NCBI GenBank assembly: GCA_017744515.1
Contig: JAGIBF010000025.1
Span: 16,555 to 80,554, forward strand
DNA length: 64,000 bases
Direction of reading: 5' to 3'
Origin: Niastella sp.
GTDB lineage: Bacteria > Bacteroidota > Bacteroidia > Chitinophagales > Chitinophagaceae
Both the position numbers and the translations under genes were made by a program. Positions 31,968 through 39,821 of the stretch are shown here, piece after piece (positions within the stretch are counted from its first letter, which is position 1; the number at the start of each line of letters is the position of its first letter). Under the pieces are notes generated by a model. The model was not told where the DNA came from and searched no databases. It worked only from the letters and a program-made list of their open reading frames with translations.

Positions 31968-32549
31968 TTAGTTGCTGGCCTTCGCAGGCTTCAACGCTGT
32001 ATATCTTCTTTGTACCAGTTCAAAGATGCCAAACATGATGGCGCTGAAGAATGCAGTGCCTCCTAGGAATCTCAGTTCATACGGTAATGCCGTGATCAGG
32101 CGGCCAAAATAGTAGGGGAACGTGAATTTGTTTTCTACTACGCAAGCGCCGATATCGCTGATCAGCCAGTGTATGAGGGTAGCTGTTACGATCGATGCCA
32201 CGAGGCGGGGAATGGTCACTGTTTTCAGGATCAGTTTGCCGGATATTGTCATCAGGGCAAATGCCAGGTAAGTCCAATACCAGCCTGCGTACAGAATGCT
32301 TCCGTTGCGGTACTCTGCAAACAGGGTATAGGATAATACCAGGTCGCTGATGAAGAGGGTGAGCAGCGGAAACAGGTAGGGCTTCACATTGCCGCGGAAA
32401 TAGGCTGCTCCGAACAAGGCCATGGCTCCTACCGGTGTAAAGTAGGTTAATGGTCCCAGGTCCATAAACGAAAGCAGGCGCAGTGCTGCTACTACAACAA
32501 TGATGAGGAGTAATACTGCATTTCTCGGGCTAAATGTTGCTACTGACAT
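31968..32549 (-). CDS. DUF6580 integral membrane protein, candidate corrinoid transporter subunit
   Basis: 193 residues from the ATG at 32549; the longer frame overlaps the receptor gene and is not leader-like. Five or six hydrophobic segments; 'TPVGAMALFGAAYFRG' and 'LFISDLVLSY' mark DUF6580 ('putative transport protein'). The compact, all-helical form is like substrate-binding S components of ECF transporters. Placed directly behind a BtuB-like receptor under a cobalamin riboswitch, a role in inner-membrane corrinoid uptake is a reasonable inference. The start is 25 bases after the receptor stop. Confidence 0.83.
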   Translation of the reverse strand: MSVATFSPRNAVLLLIIVVVAALRLLSFMDLGPLTYFTPVGAMALFGAAYFRGNVKPYLFPLLTLFISDLVLSYTLFAEYRNGSILYAGWYWTYLAFALMTISGKLILKTVTIPRLVASIVTATLIHWLISDIGACVVENKFTFPYYFGRLITALPYELRFLGGTAFFSAIMFGIFELVQRRYTALKPAKASN

Positions 32550-32574
32550 ATGTACTATTTTATGAGGCTTAAAA

Positions 32575-34467
32575 TTATAAATTAATCCTGAAACCACCTT
32601 GTATGTTGATACCTGGTGTATTATATCCATACACTTCTGTGTAATCGGTATCTGTAAGGTTTTTGGCATCTGCAAACAGGCGCACTTTGTTCTTGAATAG
32701 CTTGTATTCTACATAGGCGTTGATCAGCGTGTAGGCTTTAAGGTCTATAGGAATGGTGGCATAGGCGGGGGGCGGTCCGAATGACAGATCTGTTCTTTCG
32801 CCGAGGCTTTGTGCAGACAGGCTGATGAACAGCTGTGGTGTAGCCTGGTAGCCTACGGTGGCTACTACCGTGTTCTTAGGCCTGCGGAGCAGGTTGAAGT
32901 AGCTCGTGTCTTTGCCACTGCGTGATTGGTATATATCGCCGGTTACATAGGTGTATGATGCTTTGATCGTCCACTGGTCGGTGGGACGCAGGGTAGCTTC
33001 CAGCTCGACGCCTTTGTCTTTTTGCTGATCGATATTGATGGACTTGCCGGCTACGTAGGCGATCACGTTCTTGATATCTCTGTAGAACCCGGTAGCGGTA
33101 ACCTGTAATTTATTCTGCAGGGTTTGCCATTGTACGCCTGCTTCGAGGTTGGAGGATTCTTCCGGTTTCAGGTTGGGATTGCTGCCAAACCAGGAGGGGC
33201 CAAACAGGTCCATTACTGTAGGTGCTTTGAAGCCGGTAGAAACGTTGGCAAATGCTTTAAGCTGGTTGTTGATGAGATAGGCTGCGTTAAAGCTATAGGT
33301 GAATTGGGTACCAAATTCGGAGTGGTGGTTGTACCTGCCGCCTACTTCCACGCTCAATCCTTCTGCGCTTTGTAGGAGGAATGACAGGTAAGGGCTTACG
33401 ATGTTGGTAGATGGGTTTTTAGGTGTCAGTGTAGAATCCGTGAGTTTGTAGCTCTGGTAGTTCACGCCTGCCAGCATTTTTACCCTGTCGCCCAGGTTTT
33501 GGGTGAGGTATACTTCGCCACTGTGGAAACCGCCTCTGAAGAAGGAGTTGCCAAAGTCGGTGGCATAGTTGCGCCTTGAATACGAGTACCCGTAATTGGC
33601 TGTGATGGTGCCTTTGGGCAACCCGATGGTAGCGGTAGCACCGGTGTTGTTGAGCAGGTATACAAACTGGTCTTTGGTATCATAGAAGGAGCCGCCATCG
33701 GTGTTGGCGTTGAAATAGCTGTAGCGATAGTAGGGTGCGATCCTGATCTTGTCGCTTACCTGGATGCCGAGGTTGGCCTGTACGCTGTGCCTGGTGAATC
33801 CGTCTTTATCGAAGTTGGCTTTGCCGGTAGTGTCGACTGCTTCGGAAATACCATCTGTGCTGGCGTAAGAGTAATTCACGTTATAATCCAGGATGCCTTT
33901 GTGGCCGCTCAGGCCGGCATCGCCGGTGAAGGTGTTGAAGCTGCCATAAGTAGCGCCACCATTGAAGCCGATGGCTTTGTTGCCTTTTTTCTTCGTGATA
34001 ATATTGATAACGCCGGCTACTGCATCTGACCCGTAGAGAGTAGACTGGCTGCCTTTCAGTATCTCGATGTGGTCGATCTGTTCTACGGGGAACAGACGCA
34101 GGTCGAATGCGCCACCTGCTCCGGAGGGGTCGTTTACAGGAATACCATCGAGTAAGATCAAGGTGTAATCATTGGAAGCGCCGCGTAAAAAGATAGACTT
34201 GTCTTTACCAGGGTTACTGTTGGCGCCATTTACAATGATGCCTGTTTGTTCTGTCAATACCTGGGCGAGGCTTTTGCCGCTGCTGCGTTCCATCTGCTCG
34301 CGACCGATCACGGTCATTACTTTTCCTGTTTCGCTGAGTTTAACCGGGTATTTGGTAGCGGTAACCACTACTTCATCCAATTCTCTTTTTGCCGTTGTGT
34401 CTTGTGCCTGCGCGTTCATGGCTGCCAGCAGGGCTGATAGTGCAAGTAACTTTCTTGTCATGCTCAT
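32575..34467 (-). CDS. btuB: TonB-dependent receptor, BtuB-like
   Basis: 630 residues from the ATG at 34467, chosen for the signal peptide 'LLALSALLAAMNAQAQ'; Met at 34461 is equally possible. The longer upstream reading frame runs into the riboswitch and is not coding. Plug: 'LDEVVVTATKYPVKLSETG', 'LTEQTGIIVNGANSN', 'IFLRGASNDYTLILLDG', 'GSQSTLYGSDAVAGVINI'. The barrel ends 'GINIQGGFRINL'. Size and plug resemble vitamin B12 receptors, and the cobalamin riboswitch immediately upstream makes corrinoid uptake the most likely role. Confidence 0.9.
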   Translation of the reverse strand: MSMTRKLLALSALLAAMNAQAQDTTAKRELDEVVVTATKYPVKLSETGKVMTVIGREQMERSSGKSLAQVLTEQTGIIVNGANSNPGKDKSIFLRGASNDYTLILLDGIPVNDPSGAGGAFDLRLFPVEQIDHIEILKGSQSTLYGSDAVAGVINIITKKKGNKAIGFNGGATYGSFNTFTGDAGLSGHKGILDYNVNYSYASTDGISEAVDTTGKANFDKDGFTRHSVQANLGIQVSDKIRIAPYYRYSYFNANTDGGSFYDTKDQFVYLLNNTGATATIGLPKGTITANYGYSYSRRNYATDFGNSFFRGGFHSGEVYLTQNLGDRVKMLAGVNYQSYKLTDSTLTPKNPSTNIVSPYLSFLLQSAEGLSVEVGGRYNHHSEFGTQFTYSFNAAYLINNQLKAFANVSTGFKAPTVMDLFGPSWFGSNPNLKPEESSNLEAGVQWQTLQNKLQVTATGFYRDIKNVIAYVAGKSINIDQQKDKGVELEATLRPTDQWTIKASYTYVTGDIYQSRSGKDTSYFNLLRRPKNTVVATVGYQATPQLFISLSAQSLGERTDLSFGPPPAYATIPIDLKAYTLINAYVEYKLFKNKVRLFADAKNLTDTDYTEVYGYNTPGINIQGGFRINL

Positions 34468-34595
34468 AGTTTGTTTGTAATGATGAACTATGAACCTTCG
34501 GAATAAATGAATACAAACAGAAATGAAATGTCTTCTGCAGTAAGACGGTTTCAATCCCGGCTTTTCACCCGAAAGCTCGTCGATGTTGTTGCTGA

Positions 34596-34785
34596 TAACT
34601 GGCAGGTCTTCTGGCTTGTTTCCCTGGTTCAAGACCTTCCCATTCTTCCGGATAAGCGGGTAGAACAGTGGTACGAAGATTGAACCTGGTGAGTGGTACT
34701 CACGAAACTTACAGCTACGGGGATAGCACCGGACTTACACCGGTTTCCCTTTTAATCCGTTCTGCCTGGTGGCGGAGCGGAAACC
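34596..34785 (-). ncRNA. Cobalamin riboswitch
   Basis: Minus strand. Reading 5' to 3': a paired start near GGTTTCCGCTCC, then the conserved core GGGAAACCGGTGTAAGTCC followed by GGTGCTATCCCCGTAGCTGT, a GTACCACTGTT and GGGAAGG element, and at 34601-34616 the B12 box GCCAGAAGACCTGCC. The order and words are those of the adenosyl/methylcobalamin aptamer. It lies 130 bases upstream of the receptor ATG. When cobalamin binds, expression of the downstream operon is expected to fall. The exact outer boundaries are approximate. Confidence 0.96.
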
Positions 34786-34796
34786 AATTAACGCGG

Positions 34797-34804
34797 CAAA
34801 TGTA
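34797..34804 (-). promoter_or_regulatory. -7 box of the riboswitch operon promoter
   Basis: TACATTTG on the minus strand, an exact TAnnTTTG match. Transcription would begin about 7 bases later, near 34790, just before the first aptamer stem. No good TTG -33 box is seen at the usual distance. Confidence 0.55.
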
Positions 34805-34946
34805 AGGGTTTACCCCGGGATTTAGGGTTGGGCATTTGTGGGCATGGCTGCTGGCAGAGCCTCCGGAAGGGGCAGGCGGGATAGGACCAGACCTTGTCCA
34901 GCCCCGGGCGAGGTAAGGGGCCAGGTATAGGGAAGACACAACCAAA

Positions 34947-35001
34947 GTCTCTATAAGGTCTCTATAAACTCTCTGTAATGTCTCTAAAAGATCTCTGTAA
35001 G
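34947..35001 (+). repeat. 11-bp degenerate tandem repeat, five units
   Basis: Units GTCTCTATAAG, GTCTCTATAAA, CTCTCTGTAAT, GTCTCTAAAAG and ATCTCTGTAAG follow without gaps. The core TCTCTnTAA is kept in most. The period is close to one helical turn. The region (34805-35031) between the riboswitch promoter and the next terminator holds no gene. Confidence 0.7.
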
Positions 35002-35031
35002 GCTAAGGTTTTTATTTTTTTTGATAATGCT

Positions 35032-35060
35032 AAAAAGGCCCGCTTTTAGCGGGCCTTTTT
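35032..35060 (-). terminator. Rho-independent terminator of the second TonB receptor
   Basis: A perfect 12-bp stem (AAAAAGGCCCGC / GCGGGCCTTTTT) with a 5-base loop, 20 bases after the minus-strand stop at 35081. Confidence 0.9.
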
Positions 35061-35080
35061 AGACGTAGTCATCATATTTC

Positions 35081-37132
35081 CTATTGTCCTAAGGCGTATT
35101 TCAGGGTGACGCCGCCAAAGTAGTTGGTGCCGGCAGCCGGATTGAAGTACCTGCCTGCAGCGGCATTGATATCATTGCCGAGGCTATAGCGCACGTTGAA
35201 CAGGTTGTCGGCTCCTGCAAAGATATCGGCGCCTATCTTTTTGGTGAAGCGGGCACGCCATCCTATGCGGCCACCGAATAGCTGGTAGGATGATGCTATC
35301 ACGGTATTGGCATCGTCGAGTGGAATGGGATCGCTGTAATACCAGGTGAGGTTGGTATACAGCCCCGGCCGGGTAGCCAGGTCCAGTCCGCCGGTAACGA
35401 TATGGGGCGCCACGCTGGGCAGTTGCTTGCCGGAGAGGTCGGTGGTGCCTTGTTTAAACTCGTCATACCGGAAGCGGCTCCAGGTATGGCTGATCCATAA
35501 GCGGGCGGCTGTTATAAATCCTTTGCGGTTGGGCAACAGCTGGTAGGAGGCTTGAGATTCCAGTCCTCTTTGTTTGGTGGAGCCTGCATTGATGAAGTAA
35601 TCGGCATTGCTGGCATCACGGCGGAGCACAATGGCATTTTGGAGGCGGTAGTAAAAGGCGTTGACTTCTACATATAGTCTTTGTTGCAGCCAGCTGCTTT
35701 TTACACCTGCCTCATAGTTTACGCCTTCTTCTGCATTCAGGCTGGTGCTGATCACCGAGGTGGATGGCAATATCTCCTGTGTGGTGGGTGGTGAAAAGCC
35801 TTTGGCAACACTGGCATATAGCAACAACTGAGGAATGATCTTTTTAGAAACGGCTATACGGGGGGCAAGTCCGTTGTGGTAGATCTTTTTTACATGTGCA
35901 CGTGCGGGAAAAAGGCGGGTAATGTTCACTGCCAACCTGTTGAGGCTTGTGCCGGCATCGATATTCCAGTCTCCCGGAAAACGAATGGCTGCCTGTGCAA
36001 ACACGGTGCTGGTGATGGAGCCCAGGTCATCGTCTGTTTGTAGCGAGTCTGGATAACCTTGTTTATTCTGGAAGGTTTTGGTGTTGAAGAATCCGCGTTG
36101 GATCTCTCCACCCCATGTTATATTTAGTTGTGTGGCCTGTATGGCCGTGTTCCAATTGAATACGGTACGGCCGCCAAGGTGTGGCTCGGTTCTTTTTTCG
36201 TAGTTGCGAAAGGTTGGGTTATTGATGATGGAGAAGGCTCCGTAGAGAGTGGTTGTATTGGTGATACGATCATTGAACCGGTAGGTATGGGTAATTCCTG
36301 TAAGAAAGTTTTTTGTATAGATCGTGGCATTCAGTGCTTCTGCATTAGGGCGGGATGCGCGCGGATTGTTGGCAAACTCTGCTTTGGTAAGCCCGCCCGG
36401 TGTCTGGTACCAGAAGTCGCTGTAAAGTACGCTGGCTTGTATTTGTTGTTTGTCGTTTACTTTCATTTGTGTTTCCCAGGTGGCTACTTTGCGGTCCATA
36501 TTGGTATGTACGCGATAGCCGTTGGAGGACTGGTGTGAAAACGCAAACACATTGCGGCGTTCTTCGCTGCCTAATCGTACTTGTGCGTTGAGGTTATGCA
36601 GGTTGTAACTTCCATATAAGTAGCTTGCGTCAACGCCTTGTGTCCAGGTTTCGGGCTGGCTGTTGATCAGTAATGCGCCGCCGGTTCCTGCGCCATAAAG
36701 ACTGCCTGCCGGTCCTTTGATCACCTCCAGTGAATTGACATTGTAATAGCTTAGCATATTGAGGTAGGTGTTGCCGCCGGGATCGGTGAATGGTATGCCA
36801 TTCCAATACACTTTGATATTGCGTACACCAAAGGGGGAGCGCAGGGTGCTGCCGCGTACATTGAGGCGAAAGCTGCCGGGTGAGCGTTCTTCCATGTGTA
36901 CGCCGGGTGTGGTGTTGAGTGCCGGCAGCAGGCTGGTATTGTTGAAGCGTTCCAACTGTGCTTTTCCAATGTAGTTGATGGCGCCGGAAACTTCTTTCAA
37001 TTGCCGGTTCTGTTCATAGGCTTTAATGGTGACGGATTGAAGGGTGTCTGCCGAATCTTTGGATGGTGTGTCCTGGGCTTGCAGGGGGTTGACCATCATG
37101 ATTGTAAGCAGAATGAGAAGGGTGTGTTTCAT
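35081..37132 (-). CDS. TonB-dependent receptor, siderophore type
   Basis: 683 residues, signal peptide 'LLILLTIMMVNPLQAQ'. Plug: 'LQSVTIKAYEQNRQLKEVSG', 'LLPALNTTPGVHMEERSPGS', 'RLNVRGSTLRSPFGVRNIKV', 'EVIKGPAGSLYGAGTGGALL'. The 'RGS.LRSPFGVRN' plug and roughly 680-residue length resemble FecA/FhuA-like siderophore receptors. The barrel ends 'YFGGVTLKYALGQ'. No synthesis or transport genes for a siderophore are adjacent. It is divergent from the APC permease gene, with about 47 bases for both promoters. Confidence 0.92.
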   Translation of the reverse strand: MKHTLLILLTIMMVNPLQAQDTPSKDSADTLQSVTIKAYEQNRQLKEVSGAINYIGKAQLERFNNTSLLPALNTTPGVHMEERSPGSFRLNVRGSTLRSPFGVRNIKVYWNGIPFTDPGGNTYLNMLSYYNVNSLEVIKGPAGSLYGAGTGGALLINSQPETWTQGVDASYLYGSYNLHNLNAQVRLGSEERRNVFAFSHQSSNGYRVHTNMDRKVATWETQMKVNDKQQIQASVLYSDFWYQTPGGLTKAEFANNPRASRPNAEALNATIYTKNFLTGITHTYRFNDRITNTTTLYGAFSIINNPTFRNYEKRTEPHLGGRTVFNWNTAIQATQLNITWGGEIQRGFFNTKTFQNKQGYPDSLQTDDDLGSITSTVFAQAAIRFPGDWNIDAGTSLNRLAVNITRLFPARAHVKKIYHNGLAPRIAVSKKIIPQLLLYASVAKGFSPPTTQEILPSTSVISTSLNAEEGVNYEAGVKSSWLQQRLYVEVNAFYYRLQNAIVLRRDASNADYFINAGSTKQRGLESQASYQLLPNRKGFITAARLWISHTWSRFRYDEFKQGTTDLSGKQLPSVAPHIVTGGLDLATRPGLYTNLTWYYSDPIPLDDANTVIASSYQLFGGRIGWRARFTKKIGADIFAGADNLFNVRYSLGNDINAAAGRYFNPAAGTNYFGGVTLKYALGQ

Positions 37133-37179
37133 TGGCTAAAAATAGCTCAAAGCTCGCAGCTTTTCTTTATCTTCCACGA

Positions 37180-38511
37180 ATGAAGTCCAAACTCAGCTTA
37201 TTCGATCTCACCATGATCGTTATCGGCCTGGTGATCGGAATGGGCATTTTCAGAACTGCTTCGAATTCAGCCAAGGATGCTTTAACCCCGACTGTTTTTT
37301 TCACTGCATGGATTGTAGGTGGACTGGTTGCGTTGTGTGGCGCGCTCACTTATGCAGAGATCGGTTCCCGGCATCCCGCTACGGGCGGATATTATCGCAT
37401 TTTTTCTTATGCGTACCATCCTTCTCTCGCCTTTTCTATCAATTGTATCATACTGGTGTCTAATGCAGGCTCTTTATCGGGGGTGGCGCTCATTGGTGCG
37501 GGCTATATCAGCAGGGTATTGTTTGACGGGCCTGTGTCGGACCTAACTAAAGTACTTATTGCTACGGTGGGGGTTGTTATTTTTTATGGCGTGAATTTGC
37601 TGGGGCTCAGAATGAGTGCCAAGACGCAAAATGTGTTAATGATCATCAAGATCGGTATGGTGTTGTTGTTGATTTCTGCGCTGTTCTTTCCGTCTCTGTA
37701 TCATGACAACAGTGCTGCGATAGCGACCCAGCCCGTAGCTTCCTGGGATCAGTATATAAAATCATTTGGCATGAGCCTGATAGCCGTGTCCTTTACGTAT
37801 GGCGGATATCAGCAAACCATCAATTTCGGACATGAGGTAAAGGATGCTTCGCGCAATATTCCGCGTGGTATTTTTATTGGCATCGCCGCTATCATTATAT
37901 TATACCTGGCCGTTAATTACAGTTATTATAAAATTGTAGGATTTGATAACCTGAAGCAGACGAATGAGATAGCTTCGGTCATCGCATTTAAGTTGTTTGG
38001 ACAGGGGGGAGCTGATGTGTTTTCGGGGTTGCTGTTCCTGTCGGTACTGGCTTATGTGAACGTGCAGCTGATGAGTAATCCGCGGGTAATGTTTGCGATG
38101 AGTGAGGATGGTGTGTTGCCGGCTGTTTTCAAAAAGAAATCGGCCAAAAAGGAAGTGGTGGTTATCTCACTTACTGTATTTACCATCGTTTGTATCATCG
38201 AATTGTTCTTTGCCAAGACTTTTGATGAGTTGTTGAGCTTTACTATTTTCCTCGATTGTTTTGGCATGGCGCTTTCCGCGGGTTCTATTTTTATGCTGCG
38301 CAAGCGTACCCGTCATCTGAACGGTACGGGTATCTATTCCATGAAGCTTTATCCGCTACAACCCATCATTTTCATTGCTGCCTATATCTTTGTATGTATT
38401 AGTATCATTATCAGTAAGCCCATGACGGCGTTGATCGGTGTATCGGTGTTGGGTGGGTTTATGTTACTATATTTCTTAATGCCGAAAAACACCCCGGTGA
38501 AAACTGAATAA
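37180..38511 (+). CDS. APC superfamily amino acid permease
   Basis: 443 residues from the ATG at 37180; the frame extends upstream to an ATG at 37132 that overlaps the divergent receptor start and is less likely. About twelve hydrophobic segments. The APC signature in the first helix is 'VIGLVIGMGIFRTAS', followed by 'FFTAWIVGGLVALCGALTYAEIGSRHPATGGYYR'-type helices (two segments). It is a proton-coupled amino acid importer or exchanger by family. It is 5 bases from a Cys/Met-metabolism PLP enzyme gene, which suggests a sulfur amino acid as substrate (inference). Confidence 0.9.
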   Translation: MKSKLSLFDLTMIVIGLVIGMGIFRTASNSAKDALTPTVFFTAWIVGGLVALCGALTYAEIGSRHPATGGYYRIFSYAYHPSLAFSINCIILVSNAGSLSGVALIGAGYISRVLFDGPVSDLTKVLIATVGVVIFYGVNLLGLRMSAKTQNVLMIIKIGMVLLLISALFFPSLYHDNSAAIATQPVASWDQYIKSFGMSLIAVSFTYGGYQQTINFGHEVKDASRNIPRGIFIGIAAIIILYLAVNYSYYKIVGFDNLKQTNEIASVIAFKLFGQGGADVFSGLLFLSVLAYVNVQLMSNPRVMFAMSEDGVLPAVFKKKSAKKEVVVISLTVFTIVCIIELFFAKTFDELLSFTIFLDCFGMALSAGSIFMLRKRTRHLNGTGIYSMKLYPLQPIIFIAAYIFVCISIIISKPMTALIGVSVLGGFMLLYFLMPKNTPVKTE

Positions 38512-38516
38512 TTAGC

Positions 38517-39704
38517 ATGATGTCTGAGCATGATTTGTCATATATCCTCAATGAGTTGGGGGAAGAAAGGGAGCAGTACTTCCGTGCGATATCGCCTCCG
38601 ATAATGCAAACCAGCAATTTTGCTTTCAAGCGTGTAGAGGATCTGCGCAAAGTATTTGAGGACGAGTATAGTAATTATCTCTATAGCCGGGGGCTGAACC
38701 CTACCATCGATATACTGCGCAAGAAGCTGGCTGCGCTGGACGGGGCAGAGGACTGCCTGGTGTTCAATAGTGGCTCTTCGGCCATTTTTGCTTCTGTATT
38801 TGCGAATATCCAATCGGGTGATCATATCGTTTCTGTAAATAAGCCTTATACCTGGGCACAAAAGATGTTTGACAACGTGTTGCCGCGCTTTGGGGTGGCC
38901 ACAACGTATGTTGATGGTACTAAAATCGAAAACTTCGAGCGTGCCATCCTGCCCAATACTAAGGTGATCTACCTGGAATCGCCCAATAGCTGGGATTTTG
39001 CCTTGCAGGACCTGCGGGCAGTGGCCGAGCTGGCGAAGTCGGAAGGTATTGTTACCATCTGTGATAACAGTTTTTGTACGCCGCTGTACCAGAAGCCGAT
39101 CGAAATGGGGATCGACATGGTATTGCAGTCGGCCACCAAGTATATTGGCGGGCATAGTGATGTGGTGGCCGGGGTGCTTACGGGCACACATGAGATGATG
39201 AAAAAGATCTTCGACAATGAGTTGTTGAATATGGGCAATGGTGTATCGCCTTTTAATGCCTGGCTGCTGATCAGGGGCTTGCGCACACTCCCCATCCGCC
39301 TGGAACGTATTACTGCTACCACTCAAAAAGTAGTTGAATACCTTAAGCAACACCCTTCTGTGGAAGAGGTGATCTTCCCTTTTGACCGTGATTTTCCGCA
39401 GCTGGAGCTGGCCAAGGCCCAGATGTCAGGTGCCTGTGGCCTGTTTACGATCGTGATGAAAGCAGAAAAAATGGAAGAAATTGTAACCTTCTGCGAATCA
39501 TTGCGACATATTCTGATGGCTGTAAGCTGGGGTGGTCATGAAAGCCTGGCCATACCCCGCTGTGCGTCCCTGCAGCCGGAGGCTTTTAACACGGCTGAAA
39601 GGGAACACCGGATGATCCGTTTTTATGTTGGGCTGGAAGAGGCGGACTATCTGGTGAAAGACATAGAGCAGGCTTTTGCCGCGGTATCGGTTACAGCTGT
39701 TTAA
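38517..39704 (+). CDS. Cys/Met metabolism PLP-dependent enzyme (trans-sulfuration family)
   Basis: 395 residues, fold type I PLP enzyme of the cystathionine gamma-synthase/beta-lyase family. The PLP-binding Lys208 lies in 'LQSATKYIGGHSDVVAG', with Asp183 in 'ICDNSFCTPLYQKP' and 'FNSGSSAIFASVFA' for the phosphate. Reaction could be C-S lysis or synthesis; the sequence does not decide between them. It follows the APC permease by 5 bases, so import and breakdown of a sulfur amino acid is a reasonable reading. A second ATG one codon in is possible. Confidence 0.9.
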   Translation: MMSEHDLSYILNELGEEREQYFRAISPPIMQTSNFAFKRVEDLRKVFEDEYSNYLYSRGLNPTIDILRKKLAALDGAEDCLVFNSGSSAIFASVFANIQSGDHIVSVNKPYTWAQKMFDNVLPRFGVATTYVDGTKIENFERAILPNTKVIYLESPNSWDFALQDLRAVAELAKSEGIVTICDNSFCTPLYQKPIEMGIDMVLQSATKYIGGHSDVVAGVLTGTHEMMKKIFDNELLNMGNGVSPFNAWLLIRGLRTLPIRLERITATTQKVVEYLKQHPSVEEVIFPFDRDFPQLELAKAQMSGACGLFTIVMKAEKMEEIVTFCESLRHILMAVSWGGHESLAIPRCASLQPEAFNTAEREHRMIRFYVGLEEADYLVKDIEQAFAAVSVTAV

Positions 39705-39740
39705 CGCTATTTTATTTTATCCTTTGCCGTGCATACTGTA

Positions 39741-39771
39741 TTTTGTGGGGTTACGGTTGTATGTATATTTG
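39741..39771 (+). promoter_or_regulatory. Bacteroidota-type promoter of the TolC-HlyD pair
   Basis: TTTTG at 39741-39745, an 18-base spacer, TATATTTG at 39764-39771. This is a near-ideal -33/-7 pair. The start codon is 50 bases downstream. Confidence 0.65.
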
Positions 39772-39821
39772 TTTATATCTAATTGGCATCCCCCTTACTT
39801 TATAATCACAGATATCGTTCT

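Noticed and set aside
34468..34632. Upstream extension of the BtuB-like reading frame (55 extra codons)
   Set aside because: The extension reads through the B12 box of the riboswitch, and a good signal peptide begins at the ATG 34467.
34715..34945. 76-codon frame on the minus strand
   Set aside because: It overlaps the riboswitch aptamer and its promoter and has no protein-like composition.
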